Assembly: GCF_001649575.2 (NCBI RefSeq)
Contig: NC_051443.1
Coordinates: 20,339,083 to 20,403,082, forward strand
Origin: Kryptolebias marmoratus
Lineage: Eukaryota > Chordata > Actinopteri > Cyprinodontiformes > Rivulidae
Direction: 5' to 3'
Length of the DNA stretch: 64,000 nucleotides
Of this stretch, positions 1 through 13,167 are shown piece after piece; position 1 is the first letter of the stretch; the number at the start of each line of letters is the position of its first letter. The notes beneath the pieces are model-generated. The model ran no database searches. It saw nothing but the letters and a program-made list of their open reading frames with translations, and had not been told where the DNA came from. The position numbers and the translations under genes are program-made.

Positions 1-165
1 AGGAGGGGCCATACTGTTTGGGTGCACAGTGCTATGGGCAGCGGCTGAAGGCGGGGGCCTTGGTGCTCTGACCCTAGCTTACCAAAGCTGGCTCTTGGGA
101 CGTGGAATGTCACCTCTCTGATGGGGGGAGGAGCCTGAACTTGTGCGTGAGGTTGAGAGGTACTG
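1..165 (+). mobile_element. LINE 5' fragment, start of AP endonuclease region, frameshifted
   Basis: The window opens inside a non-LTR retrotransposon fragment. From position 94 the plus strand reads LGTWNVTSL, the start of the AP-endonuclease domain of a LINE family common in fish. One base is then gained within the G-run near 122-131, and the reading continues in another frame as EPELVREVERY followed by a stop (about 131-165). The GC-rich sequence before it resembles the leader of the same family. Similarity ends near 165 and ordinary AT-rich DNA follows, so this is a short dead piece. The clade is not assigned; the 5' side lies outside the window. Confidence 0.7.
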
Positions 166-1679
166 AAGATTCTGGCAAACCATCAGGTGGCTGAGGTGGG
201 GGAAGTAGGGGTTTCAATATTTACTTCCTAATAATTATAACTGCCTTTCTTTTCATGTTTTAAATAATACACTCATAATGCAGTGTTACTGAGTGACTCC
301 AAAGTCTTTTTATGTGTTGGTTTAACCAGTTTAAGGCGACTTTTGCATTTTGAGAAACAGCACTCTAGTGATAGTCAGTATTATTGAGCCAAATGTCTGC
401 CAAGCACACATCCCTGACATCATAACAGCAAGAACCAGTGTGGATTATCAACACAGTAGTTTAGGTCTGTGAATTAATGCAGTTTATGGCACATCATGAA
501 CCTACCATCTGCATTCCTCAACAGAAATCAAGCTTAAATCAAACTTAATCCATCCAGTTTTTGTGAGTCTGTTCTTGCTGCAGCCTCAGATTTTTGTTTT
601 TGGCTGAGAGGAGAAGAACCCGACATGGTCTTTTGCTGTTTGACGTGTTGTGCATTTTGAGAATTTTTTTGTTTTGTTTTGTTTTGCATGACAGACAGAG
701 TAAACAGTATTTTTTTTTCTGAGTTAGTTGTCTTTCTGTCAGGTCCAATCAGTCTGGCCATTCTTCTCTGACCTCTGCCGTTAACCAGGTGCTTCCATCC
801 CCAGAAATGGGTTTGCCACCAACAGTCACACTATCATCAACGTTAACAAGACAACACCTTTCACAAAGTCTGATATTTGATGGCTCTAAAAGCTCCTCAC
901 AGGTATCTGTAAAATTTTATGGCTGGCTGATTGATTAGCAGGCAAGAGTATAGTACAGCTTTTCACTACAATGTAAATGTAAATATTGGCACAGATCACC
1001 TGATACACTCTAGGAGAAGGCCATTTGTGTTAGAGAGGTAAATAACCCCCCAGCCTGATAGCTTTTAAACACAGCAGGCTAAAGATAGACTACAACACCC
1101 AAAAGTGATTAAAATAAATAAATACTTGACTATATTTTATGATTTACCTCAAAAACATTTTTTAAACATGATATTCATGATCAAAGGTTGTCTGCAAAAC
1201 TGCTATTTTTACAGCAAATCTTGTCAAAAATTCAGGAAATTGCTCCAGGTTTGTAGACGTTATTGTGTAGCTTATTTGGATTAGAGGAAAATGTGAGGGG
1301 GATAACTTGAGGATCATGATACTCCAAGAAAATAGAGTAAATTCAAGAAATATTTAAAGATAAAAACAAACAAACAAAAATTAATGATTACACATATAAT
1401 CTTGTGACTCACAAAGACAATCATATTTTGATCAAGAGTGTGGTGAATTAAATATCCAATAATAAGAATGAATTAGACATTTTTCTGAGTTGATAATTTA
1501 GGTGCTGAACAGAAAATGTTGGACTCCTAACATGAGGGCAGAAGCTGTTTGAGTCTTTTTATTTTCTGTTGCCTCAGGTCAGTACAAAATTCTCTGTGAC
1601 AATGTTGACGAGGTGGCTCTTTTCAGTCCTTTGCAATCAGAAACTGTGCTCAAGGCTGCTGTCTGCAGCACAAAAGAGG

Positions 1680-1681
<2 letters not shown>
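166..1681. other. AT-rich non-coding stretch
   Basis: Contains a GTTTT pentamer run near 664-688 and an AAAC run near 1366-1378. The open frames here are short, overlap one another and have no splice-site context. Nothing else was recognised. Confidence 0.5.

Positions 1682-1732
<51 letters not shown>
1682..1732. repeat. (AT)n microsatellite
   Basis: About 51 bases of uninterrupted AT dinucleotide, directly visible. Confidence 0.97.
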
Positions 1733-1736
<4 letters not shown>

Positions 1737-2130
1737 CTACAGGAGTGTGTTTCTAAGTTTTGGCCATTTGGTGTGCTACCTTCTGAAATTAGCATTCAGA
1801 AATCCTTACAAACAAACAAACAAAACAAAACAACTTTTGTAACAAACAGGATTGATTTGCAATAATAGATAAGTCTGAATAACATTACCATGCTGATTCT
1901 TCAGAACAGCTTGCCTGGGACACCACAGTAGTAAATCAGTCACAACAACCAGACGGGTCTGGTTTAAAACCCACTGGGGCCACTTTTCTTGAAGTTGGCA
2001 TGCTTTTTCCACACACGCCTGACTTTTCATTGAATGCTCTGACTCCTCACAAAGTCCAAACACATTCATTTAGGAGATTTTAAATCCTCTTTTGGGGTGA
2101 ATTTGAGCATGACGGGTCTTTCCCACTACT
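1733..2130. other. AT-rich non-coding stretch
   Basis: Holds an AAAC/AAAAC run at about 1810-1832. An 87-codon minus-strand open frame overlaps it but shows no motif or splice context and is treated as chance. Confidence 0.45.
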
Positions 2131-2186
2131 TGCCCGAGTCAACTGGGATAGGTTCCAGTCCTCTGCAGTCCTCAACAAGATACGGT
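2131..2186 (+). repeat. SINE-like family C, 3' tail fragment
   Basis: The segment contains GGGATAGGTTCCAGTCC followed by a diverged CCTCAACAAGATACGG. This matches the tail that fish SINE-like elements of this family carry before their GGATGG repeats (GGGATAGGCTCCAGCC in the usual form). Only the tail is preserved. Larger copies are at 24375-24980 and 50152-50492. Confidence 0.6.
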
Positions 2187-2270
2187 CATTTTAAACAGTT
2201 GGTATTTTTGTTCAGTATCATCAATATTGTTCAGAATTTGAACTAAACTTATTATTTTGTTGTTGTTTGA

Positions 2271-2312
2271 CCCCCCCCCCCAAAATAAATAAATAAATAA
2301 ATAAATAAAATA
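2271..2312. repeat. C11 run followed by (AAAT)n
   Basis: Eleven consecutive C residues (2271-2281) abut an imperfect AAAT tetranucleotide array (2283-2312). Confidence 0.95.
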
Positions 2313-5300
2313 AAACAAAAAAAAACACAAAATATTTTAGTAAAACCAAATTGTTCTTTAAATGACTTTTGTTAAAGATGTACCTTCCGTCACAAGTGCC
2401 TGCTAAACAGACTGAAAGGATCCAAGAATTACCATAAAGTGGGCACGTGTCCCCATGTTTACCAGAGCTGAAACTCGTTTAGTATTGATTCCTCTTAGGG
2501 AGCCTTAGTTTCTGATAAAGTAACAAGTAAATTCCATGAAGATGCTGAGTGAAAGCATGAAATGTGTGTGTTTGTGGTGCAGTAACGCCAGCTGACACTC
2601 TCTCGTGGTTAGCCTTGTAACATCATCTAACATGGGTGAGGGGGGAGTTCACTGCTGTTTGCTGATGTTGTGGAACTGCTGATTGAGACGCACAATTTAT
2701 GCAGGATAGCTGGGAGGATGTTCATATCTCACACTAACAGCCCCTGAAGGAGGCTGCTCAACACCAAACACAAATCACCAGCTGCTGTCAATTAACCAGA
2801 GTGCCTTTACCTAACGAGTGAGCACACGTGGCACGAGACACTCCAAGAGGATGAATGCAATTTAGTAAATGCTCATTTAGTAAATGCATTCTGTTCAAAA
2901 TAAATGCAAAAGTCCAGAAAAGGGTCATTTCCTGATTGGAAAAAAGTGCTAAATCACAACACAGTATTTCCAAAATTGAGCTGTTTGTCACTGAAATAGT
3001 TTCTATAACAGAGGAAAACTCGAAAGCCTTTGGTTTTATTGCAGAAGTGACACCATTAATCTTAACTTTTGTATTTACACAGTTACAACATGTGGACATG
3101 ACCTTATCTATAACTTTTTTATTTTATTTTATTGTAGTACAGATGGCAAGGAGCTGAATTTATTTAGCTTTGAAATCAGAGTGAGCCTCCGAGCTGCCAG
3201 CAAAGTTAAGACAAAAATTAAATCTGGTGAGCCTTTTAGTCAAAAACAATAAAATGCAGGAACACTGTATTCAAAAGGGGCAGTTTTTGTTATAAAGTCC
3301 ATATTATCCAGAATTATCTATACTTCTTTAGTGTTCTTACAAGTCATAAAAGTAGAAGGAGAAAATCCAAATGTAAACAATGAGAGACAAATATACTTGG
3401 TCATTTTTAATCACGACATGTTTGCTGAAATTTGAAAGCAATGCAGATATGTCAAGATCTCCGAAAAAAATATGAATATTTATTAAGCTGGAAGAGGTTG
3501 CAAAACAACTAGCAACTATCATTCAGAAAGGTTGTGTCCTGTAAAAGTAAAAATATTGACTCCATCAGACAGCAGCCAAACAGTCCACCAATGGAGGAAA
3601 TCAAAAAAAATAGTGTCACCCTATTCATGAGACGAATCAATTCAGGCATCAAAATGTGGAGTGGTCCATGAGGTCATAAAGAGGACCAGGATATTTCCAA
3701 TATCCATAAGTATTAATGTTAATATTCATACTTTTTCCATTAGCAATACTGAACAAAGTGCACATAGAAATAATATTGCCTCCTGGCCTCCATTTTAATA
3801 TAAATCTGATTCAGAAACCAAAGGTTGTTGCAAAAAGCATAATAAAATACTTAAACCAAAATTAAAATTTCTATATTTTAAATGAGAGTTTTTAAAGAAG
3901 AAAACAAAACACAACACTGAATCCCAGCATATTAATAATTCTTTGTCTGTGAAACATGCTGGTAGAAGCATCAAGGTTTCAACTGTTTTGCTTCATTGAA
4001 GCCACAAATAAATTGCCACCACTGAGGGAACAATCAATTTTGAATTATTTTGTTTGACTCTAAACAAAAATGTCAGCATCTCTGTTCTTAAATTTAATCC
4101 CCAGAGAAAACAAGTCATGCGGCAAGAAAAACGAACCTAAGTGCAAAAGTTGTTCTACTAAACAAGGGCTGAAAAAAACGCAAATGGTCCCGACTGATCT
4201 GTCAGCATTGTGGTAAAGTAAGCAAGTTATGTAAGAAAACCAATTAACATTCCAGAAATGGTGCTCTGTTCCACAACGTTCTCATTCCTGTTTTCTGATT
4301 TACTGATGCCATTAAAGTTTTATAAGATTGGTTGAACATCTAGCACAATTTTTCAACATAAAAGAAACTGATTTTCAGGTGCGTTTGCTAAGCATTTTCT
4401 TGACACCAAATCTATGAAAATGTTAAACACCAACAGCAATATCAGCCTACAGTGTGCAGTTGTTTAATAAAGATTGAGAAGAGTAACAGGATCTACAAAC
4501 ATAAGTCAAATATAAAAAAAGAACAAAAAGAGCAACTTTAGAACAACTATGTGATTTACTTTTCTTTCTTTTTTCTATTCATTTACTGTTTAGTTTGGTG
4601 GCCATTTTACCCATAGTGTTACATGACTTCTTTAAAGCATGAAATGACAAAATACAGCTAAATATCTTAGAAAAAATATATTTGAACACAGAACAGCAAG
4701 GCAAGAACGATTAAATCAACAAGAGTTGACACCTGAAAGACAAAACATCTGAGCGAAATGTTTTTCAGTTTTACCAAGGGCAATGTTTCATTTGTTTCCT
4801 TAGAAGAGTGGAACTGAAAACTTGTACTGGAACCAGTCTGCTCGAAAGCTGGTCCTATTCCGGTCAATTTCCTGGTTGCGGTCAGAGTTGCTCTATGTCG
4901 AGAAAACATTGTAATGAAGTGTTAAACACCATTTTTCCTGGCAAAACTTATATAAAAAAGGTTGATGATGATGGCAAGCAACACTCTAGGTCATCCTAAA
5001 AAGGTCAAACACAGGCAACTGGACTTTTTCTTTTAATTTTAAATATATATATTGCTTCTCATCCAAGGAGTTTCCTCGATTTAAACTGAAAAGTGCAAAG
5101 TTCCAAAGAAAACATGAACAGCTCACGACAGTTTGAAAGTTTGCGTTTTTCATTTTGAATTAACAAAAGTCTTTGAAAGAAAAAAAAAAGTAGAAGAAGA
5201 AAAAATTTCTATTGCCTTTGTTTAAACTACCAGGACTTCCATGGTAGTTTAGCCCTGGGTGACTGAGAACCTTTACCAGCATACTGCAAAATATGTTGCA

Positions 5301-7039
5301 TGGCAAAAAAATAAAAAATAAAATAAAGTCACTGTTGGGTACCCTCGGCAATGAGAATCATTTGCAGGGGTTCTTGTAGCATCAGTATGTCAGACTTGTT
5401 GGGGATTTCAGTGGATTATCTTTATGGACAAAAGATTTCTCCAAACTAAAGTCCAGGACTGATAAACAATTAAAGGAAACACTTCATGTTTGTTTCTGCA
5501 CAGGTGGAACCACATCAGATACCAAAAGCAACAAGATGTTTTCTTTTTTTCTGCCATCTAACTTCCTTGTTTTATAGATGTAGATTAAAAATCCAAAAAT
5601 TGTCAAAAGCATAATTGTTTGACAGTCTCATTAACAAGTTCCTGATTTGTATGTTAGAGTTTAGAGTTTGCTGTACATTTAGCTGAGTGTACTCTAATTT
5701 AGATAGATTAAGATATCAAACTGCTGAAGAATTACACATACAGCCTTTCAGTATCTTGTCAAGCAACACAAAGGCTATAGAATAATCTCATGGGCTGTCT
5801 ACAAAGATTTTGAATTAGGTCCTTTTTTTTTCTTTCTTCAGCCTCAGTGCTGGAGAAACCTACAGGATGATGAGAGGAGGAAGCACCAAACCGTTGCATC
5901 TATTATTCAGAAAAGCATGTGTGAGCAGCTGTTTCCAGTCTCATTAGACCGAGATCGTGGTGAGATTGATGATACAATGACTGATGTGATTTAACCCTTA
6001 CACGCCTCCTGTGAAGATCAAGGTAGTTTGACGGGATACACTGAAGATGACATTTTATTGATTTCAAATAAAGATGTGCACAGCCAGGAATATTTTAAGT
6101 AAGGCTATAAACTGGTGCTACTTCCTTTTATAGACATGTCTGAAATAAGACAATTATAGCATGTTGACTTTATTTGAAAGGATGTGCAAAAATAAACACA
6201 TGGGGAAGTATTCTGGAAGAAATCTTTGTAAATTCAAGCGATGTGAGGTTCACTGCTCAGTTCCCTTTTGCATCTTCTCCTGATGCAAGCATAAGCAGAT
6301 GAATAGAAGGGAAAGCCTCATTCCCCCTGACTAGTCAATCCCATAATACCCCACCCTGCCACTCAGATCTAGTTCCTAATTAAGGAAGTGCTTTGACAGG
6401 GTTACAGTTCACCCACAGGACACATAAAAAAGATTTTTATTTTCTTATGTGTGTGTGTGAGTGTGTATTTATTTGAATGCTCAGATTTTTGCATGGTTTC
6501 TTATGTGTGCGACATCAATGTTCATCATGTGCTTTTACATTCTTCCCAAATAAAGTCCCTCATCTCCGTGCACACGCATGAACTTAAAGTATTGCGCCGC
6601 ACGGTGTCCGTTTCTCCATTGTTGCACTCTTGGGTCTCTCACTGAGCCTCGTTCTGCTCAGCTGCAGGAGGGCGGAATCCATTAACAAGATTAATTTAGA
6701 AGAGTGGATGAAGATGGAAGGACAGGAATGGAATAAGTAGTAGAGTAGTACAGTGTAGAAGTACGAGATGAACAAACAAATAAAAAAAATGAGACTATGG
6801 GAAGGAGAGTAGATAAAGAGAATGTAAATATGGAAAAAAATGGATGATGGTACATAAGTTGAAACTATACTAACAGCACAGCATAGTGCTGCATTAAATT
6901 AAACCCTGAGCCTCAATTAAAAGCCTGCCACTATTCATCTCAGAGTTTTAAATTAAAATGGATAACAATGTTATAGCCATTTTAGTTTTATCTTGAAAAT
7001 AAAGTTATTGCACACAATATCACAATGTTTTGCAGAATC
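2313..7039. other. AT-rich non-coding stretch
   Basis: About 4.7 kb with no recognisable gene or transposon. Open frames are at most about 100 codons and several overlap on opposite strands (for example 2788-3099 and 2936-3157). A short GT-rich run lies at 6449-6466. A TTAACCCTTACACG sequence at about 5992 resembles the end of a TTAA MITE but has no partner end. Confidence 0.5.
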
Positions 7040-7235
7040 TGTAAGTGCTCAAAGTTTGTGTTTGGGACTCTCAGGTACTACCACATCAAATTTTAGCTCA
7101 ATATCTATAAAACTTCCTGATTTATAGCCCTTTTGTGTAAGCTATGGTTGGTTAGCTGTGATGGCCATCTTAAATTGGGTTGACTCTAAAAATCAATAAG
7201 TTGTGGATCTGCATCCAGTGATTATGTTAGGATGT
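7040..7235 (+). repeat. Family A dispersed repeat, copy A1
   Basis: Shares ordered blocks with the other A copies: TAAGTGCTCAAAG, then a diverged CTACTACCACACC, then TTTTAGCTCAATATCT, then GATGGCCATCTT, then CAATAAGTTGTGGATCTGCATCCA. The 3' hairpin end is missing. The family shows no coding capacity. Confidence 0.7.
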
Positions 7236-8482
7236 ATGTCAGATTTGTTTTTGACTTTATACAGGCATTTCTTTAAAAATCTTTGTTGAAGCCAACTAGT
7301 TCAACTAAATTACTCTGTTAAGGAACTAATCTGAGCAATTCAACAAGAAACAATACCTCTCCTGTCATTTTTGACAAAAATATGGTGGGTGTTAAGTATT
7401 TTTTTAAATCTCAGTAAACATCATCACCTCATCCATCTTACAAAGTCATTTGATACAAAACAGCTCAACAATCAGCAGAAATAAAAATGGTCTTATTTGA
7501 ATATTGACTATCCACTGACAGTGTAGGAATTTACAATAGAAAACAATAGATGCAGGTGTTGTGATGTGTCATCCAGTGCTGATGTGGTTTTGTGTTTAGT
7601 GGGATTGTGTTGAAAAGCTTTTTTGTTTCAGTTGTAGCACAGTCTTTGCAGCTCAAGCATTGTTGCGAAGCAGATGCTGCTGATCCATCAAGTTAAACAA
7701 AAAATATTGATTTGTTTTAACATTCTTTTCTTATATGTTCTTATATTTTCATATGTTCATAAAATATAAATCAGCCCATTTTCAGTCTAACAAGTTCATT
7801 GAAGCTGCTGCTGTTTTGTCAGGATGTCTTGTGATAAGAAATCAACACAGAGAGAAATATGAAAAATGAAACGGATACCTCTTCTTATACCGACACAAAG
7901 AACACTAACCCAATTCAAAGTTGCAAAGAGGAGTGAATAAGATATAATGCTGCAAAATGGGAGATCTCTTTATAAAGCTGTTTCACCATCAATTGTCAGT
8001 GATTCATTTTTATGTAAATTAATGCAATATATGCATCCTCATGCATGTAAAAGCAGCTACTTAGCTTGCAACAATTTCTGAAACATAATCTCTGACATAT
8101 ATGTTTAATATAATGTTTCTAATACTTGTTAAAAAAAAGAATGACTGTAATATCAAATGTAATGCATCAAAATATTTTAATGAAAAATAAAATAGTACTT
8201 TTGCACCTCAGTAAGGATCTGTATACATCAAACTACATATTATAGTTGTAAGAGAAAAAACATCTTTATGAGTGACAGAATTATGACACTATTTTTGCTT
8301 TTTTAAAAGTTTATAAGAATTATAAACAATAGTACCAAATATTACATAAAAGAATACATCACACTACATCAAAATTTCAACTTTTTGTGCCCTTAAAGGT
8401 ATTTTCAAGAGAGAAAATATTTAAATTTATGGGGCAAACAAAACAGGTTTAAGGATATTAGAATCTGATTTCAGTTTCAAAG

Positions 8483-8485
<3 letters not shown>
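7236..8485. other. AT-rich non-coding stretch
   Basis: No gene, transposon or long simple repeat recognised. Base composition is uniform and A/T-heavy. Confidence 0.5.

Positions 8486-8516
<31 letters not shown>
8486..8516. repeat. (AT)n microsatellite
   Basis: About 31 bases of AT dinucleotide, followed by a degenerate TATACATATA extension. Confidence 0.95.
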
Positions 8517-8520
<4 letters not shown>

Positions 8521-9756
8521 TATACATATACAATTATCGTCTAAAGGAAAACTTTGAGTTGAAGTGGAGTCACCTCCTTTCATCTTCACCACATTCTGCC
8601 TCCAAAATCTAACCAGGATCAGTAAACCTGATCAAACTGTAAGTGAACAAAATCATGCAAACGAAGGAAATAAAATGAGAAACTGATGCTCCACAACTTT
8701 GCATATATTAAAACATCACATTGTTTGTTTAAAACAAAACAAAAAAACATGTGTTCTTAGGGAAACTATAGCTCAGAGCAGTTTTTGTTAAGTGTGCCTC
8801 AATAATGGCCACTTATGAATGAACGAGTGTTTGTTGCTGGTCCACTTGTGCTGAGTGGAACAACTAAACAGAATGTCACTGAGGAGAGAAGATAAGCCCT
8901 AGTTGTTTATGAGTGTTCATGTTTGGTTATAATGTCTCTATTTGTATGTATGTGTCTGTGAATATCCTGCACAAAAAAAAATGATGTTTGATGTAACAAT
9001 AATAGATTATATATGCTAAAACTGGATGTCTGGAGCAACCTAAAGCCATAAAACATCGAGAGGGTACAACTGTAACTTTTCCTGTCCACCCAGCTGTCAC
9101 ATTGATTTCCATCCTTTCTCACCAGGATCAGTTTAGAGTCAATGAAAACAGAGATATTTTTCTGCCACCGAGGGCACAAATCCATAACAAATTGTTGTGT
9201 TGCAGAGTCAGCAATAGCTGGTTTGTTCCTTTTTGAGCCTCTAACATCTGTGTGTGTGTTTGTGTGTGCATAATTGTGAAAGATAGTGTAATAAAACATC
9301 GTGCACCAAGCATTTTACGCAGCTTAGTCATAGGAAAATGATGATTTTGAAGTGTTTGTGAATAGTATTGACATGTTTAAATCACTCTGTTGAGGAGAGA
9401 AGGCAGAGATTTGCTCCAAGCCCACCCACAGTTGTAAATAATTGCCACAGCAACACAGGACTAATCTGGTTTTATAAAGACAGTTTTGAATTCCAGCCAC
9501 AACTGGGTCAAAATGTCAAAAAGTTAAGGAACTACCATGTTGTTATTACTCAGCTGGTGAAATAGTGCACGGCAAACACTGGCTTTTTTCTAAATGATCA
9601 CATAATAATCTGGTTGTAAAAAAAGAAACAATAAAAAGAAGAAACAGATGGGGAAAAAAAGATAGGAATTTTCAGCTGATTTATCAAAAACAGCACATCA
9701 TGAATTGCTGTTCAGTTTTGAATTCTTTAATTTAAACTCTATCTGGTCAGGAATAA
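8517..9756. other. AT-rich non-coding stretch
   Basis: A 130-codon minus-strand open frame spans 8907-9299. Its translation is His/Thr-rich around a TG-repeat region (His-Thr runs) and overlaps two other open frames, so it is not accepted as a gene. No transposon recognised. Confidence 0.45.
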
Positions 9757-10052
9757 CTACAAGTTCTTCAGACCTGTTCTAAGAGATCAGATTGCATTCA
9801 GATGACACTAAAAACAGGTCTGAATGGCCTCAATTCGTGTTGAAAACTTGACACAAATGCGACTCAAATGGCTCTGAATTGTGTTAATGTCAAAATAATA
9901 ATATAGTCCAACAGTCTGAATGTATTGTAATTTTTTCAGAAACAGCAGCTGTCACATCTGACAGCTCACATTGTGACGTGGCTGCTTGTATCTGCACGGG
10001 GAGCGGGTAATCCCATCATGTTCTGAGGTAACCAACCAGGTGTGAACACTGC
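9757..10052. mobile_element. Possible MITE remnant with TTCANACCTG ends
   Basis: The left end reads TTCAGACCTGTTCT. The right end, reverse-complemented, reads TTCACACCTGGTT. Internal sequence (GATCAGATTGCATTCAGATG, AATGCGACTCAAATGG) resembles short non-autonomous DNA transposons of fish. Ends are diverged and no target-site duplication was confirmed, so the call is tentative. Confidence 0.35.
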
Positions 10053-10099
10053 AGTCGATTCACACAAGACAGATGTTAGTGTTCATTTACAACTGTATA

Positions 10100-10124
10100 T
10101 TGATACCAAAGTTTTTGGTATCAA
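10100..10124. repeat. Perfect 11-bp inverted repeat (hairpin)
   Basis: TTGATACCAAA (10100-10110) is followed after three bases by TTTGGTATCAA (10114-10124), its exact reverse complement. A TATG-type array starts at its right edge. Confidence 0.9.
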
Positions 10125-10141
10125 TGTATGTATGTATGTAT
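10125..10141. repeat. (TGTA)n microsatellite
   Basis: Short tetranucleotide array of about four units directly after the hairpin. Confidence 0.85.
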
Positions 10142-10535
10142 ACAGTGTATGTATTCTGAAGATGTACGTAGTCCCCATTAACATAACCACAATGGTTCTA
10201 CTACTATGTTAAAATGTATTGTAATCTGTTGAGGCATTAGTAGAAAATGATTTTGTTTTACACAATGCTCCAGCTTTAACAAGGGTAGCACTGTTATTAG
10301 AGAATAATTTGGTTTGCTTTTCTCTGTCACTCTTTGTTGAACATGGCCAGTTTGATAATAGGATATACGTACAGGTGCTGATTAAAAATGATCACATGAG
10401 AATAACAGATGTAACCAAAACTGGAAAGACAGAGGGCTCTGTGCCATGATTTGGTTCTTCCTATGCTATCTTTTTGCCACTTTTATTTACTATATAAAAT
10501 ATATTGCCTGCCCTGCTTCATCAAACCCAAATTAA
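10142..10535. other. AT-rich non-coding stretch
   Basis: Nothing recognised beyond ordinary AT-rich sequence leading into the GC-richer island at 10504-10720. Confidence 0.45.
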
Positions 10536-10694
10536 ATGCAGTCAGCTCCTGCCAAGGCAAACCCAGCAGGGCCATTATGCCTGCCACTCAGGAAGAAGCT
10601 TAGACAGGTTGCGACCTTACTCTTTGTTGGATGTGGTGTGGCTGGTGTGCAATTTGAGAGCAAGCAGGAGGCCACCGCTGTGCAATATGTCTGA
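10536..10694 (+). CDS. Weak candidate small ORF or exon in a GC-richer island
   Basis: An ATG frame of 52 codons starts MQSAPAKANPAG, contains RKKLRQVATLLFVGCG, and stops at 10692-10694. It sits in a roughly 200-bp island (10504-10720) that looks clearly GC-richer than its flanks. A second plus-strand frame (10504-10719) is also open across the island, and a good donor sequence (ACAG/GTAGGA) lies at about 10715-10724. I do not recognise the product. Because two frames are open, composition alone could explain the lack of stops. An exon, a conserved non-coding element or chance are all possible; this is a pointer and not an assertion of a gene. Confidence 0.15.
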   Translation: MQSAPAKANPAGPLCLPLRKKLRQVATLLFVGCGVAGVQFESKQEATAVQYV

Positions 10695-13167
10695 CAAAAA
10701 CAGGAGGTGGAACAGGTAGGAGAAAGGATATTCTGTTGTAATAAAACTGAATAAATATAGGTGGAATTTTTAATGTTTTTTCAATCTTATTACATTTTAT
10801 TATAAGCTTTTTGAAGTATCTCCAAGAACAGTGGCTTTAATCTGATCATAAAGACAGAGCAAAACTGAAGACATTGACAATAATTTATGCACACGTCAGT
10901 GCTCGAGTTTTCTTATGAGTTAGTAAGTTGATCAAATTCACTTGTAAAGTTCTCCTTTCAACGGCATAGAAACATGTCAGGGACAGTGAAACGACTGCAG
11001 TGCCACATGACAGAAATGCAGTGCTCTGAAAGTATCCTTCTAAAGTTTATCCCAACCGAACTCTTCTCAGGACGAGACAAACTTGAAGTTTTAACCTCGG
11101 TGACCTATTGTCACTTTTCAGCCACAGTTATTACAAGTCCTTCCAATTACTGTAGGACTTTCTGAATTTTTAATGCAGCATTTTTTTTTCAGGGGAGCCA
11201 TTGTGCAGTGAGCTCCAGAGGTTAAAGCCGGACAAAATGAATGCAGAGGAGCTTATGTTTTAAGGGAACAATGGGTGCTTTACCCTTCACAGGTTCCCAC
11301 TATTCTCTGTCACAGTCCAACCGGTCGATTAGCACTCTTGCGGACACCATGGAGCACCCAGCTGGGACCTCGAGGGGGAAAAGGCTCTCCTGCACAAACA
11401 CTACAGCCATCCAGTGCACTTTCAACACAATGACCCCCTTTTTAACAGAAATGATTAGCCCTTTATCTATTCTGCATATCTGCCAAAATCAAAATGTGCA
11501 TATTTCAGTTTCCCTCTCTAACTATTATAACTGCTCTACTGTTATTATTTCTCTAAAAGGAAATAATTATTGTGCACAACAATTATAAATAATATTAAAA
11601 AAGAACGTCTAGCACAGAAACAGAATGGAAGACAAAGAGGAACAAACACAAGAGGCAAAGACGAGATAAGGATACGACTGCGATTATGACAAATGCTTTA
11701 TGTGTGAGCCGTGAAAACATGACACGAACAGCAAAATTAATGGTTCAATAATACGCATTGTGTGTTCAGAGTGCGCAAGCTGCTAAAAGATTTGAAAAGC
11801 ACCAGAGACGTGTTCCCACTGTGTAGCTCAACTTAGAAGAATGAAACAATTGAACCATGCGCTCAGGGAACAAAAAGATTTCTTTAACTGCAAAAAACTA
11901 AAAAAAAAAAAAAAATCACCAGAAACACATAATAGAAATGTTGAAATATTAGCTCAGTGTTATTAGTAACTGTACCTGTTTCATTCATTTTTATTTTAAG
12001 CAACAGCAGCACTTAACCACAAGAATGTTTTACAGTTTTTACCAGGCAAACTCCTCCAGCTTGGCTTATAGAGTTACAACAACACAAATACGTAAACATC
12101 ACTACACAACAATGAGTCCTTGAAGGAGAAGCATTTCTTATATCACCCATTTGGAATAACAGTTTGTCAATATTAACCTTTCAAGGCTTTGCCCACACCA
12201 GAACTCTAATCAAAATGTTAAGGGTTAACAGCTCTAATCAAGCAGGCCATACCAATTAACAATTATCACTCATTACACATTATTTAATTTGTCCACGAAC
12301 CTTCAGTAAGTCTTTAATCAACTTCTTTAGGATCAGAGAGGCAGTCCCTGATACAGTGTGTGGCTCAGTAGTGTGCAGCAAGTAATCAAATGTGACATTT
12401 CATTGATTCAAGGCTTTCTCATTTCTCTTATTCTGGTTTAAATCACTAAGTTTTTAAACTTTTTTTTTTTTTTTACAAAAAATCTAAGCTGACCAAAACG
12501 CAACACAACAACATCCGCGTGAACAGTTGCTCCCCTTCTTGATCAGATGGCTCTAAGCTGTGAAGGCACATGAAAATAAAATAAAAAAATCCCCACAAGA
12601 TTAAAAAAACAACTCTATTTTAGCAGATGGCATTAATGTTTTTCTACACTCTGAATTAAAAAAAAAACAAAAAACAGTCTCTTTGTGCTGCAGATGTAAT
12701 TGCTGTCCTATAATCCATCTTATTTTCCAAGGAATGGACATTGATGACAAAAAGCAATGGTATAGAGTTGGTCTATAAGTGTTTGATCTAAGACACCAAC
12801 TTTTTTACTCTGTTTCTGTCACCTGGTACCACTTTCTCTTTGTTCTTCCTCAGTTCGTTGGCTGCCTCCTCAGCAGATCACTGTAAGACTTTTCCTCGTT
12901 GATGGGAAATCTATTGTCTTTCAATTACAGATGCTTTTGATTTACAGCAACAACAGTTGTTTGTGTTGCAGAATATTTAAATTGGAAGCGAAAGTAGCCT
13001 TTTCATCTTTGCATTGCACCATTTTGGAAATTCCTCTTGCAATATTCTTCAATACTCTTGGGTACCCCTGAGGATGGTCTTGATTTTGTGTTGAGTGCTG
13101 ACACATGGGAACTGATGTCTGATGGTTAGCCCTAACTGGATATATCTGGTATCTAAATACTCCAAAG
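10695..13167. other. Mostly AT-rich non-coding stretch
   Basis: Includes a GC-richer patch at 11270-11430 that creates a 115-codon plus-strand frame (11241-11588) without any recognisable domain. Poly-A and poly-T runs occur near 11899 and 12462. No mobile element recognised. Confidence 0.45.

Noticed and set aside
5992..6080. TTAACCCTTACACG as a piggyBac MITE end
   Set aside because: No matching right end or second TTAA with an inverted end was found.
8907..9299. 130-codon minus-strand ORF
   Set aside because: Includes a TG/TGTG-derived His-Thr stretch, overlaps two other open frames and lacks splice or domain support.
11241..11588. 115-codon plus-strand ORF
   Set aside because: First half lies in a GC-richer patch, second half in AT-rich DNA with no change in frame support; no motif.
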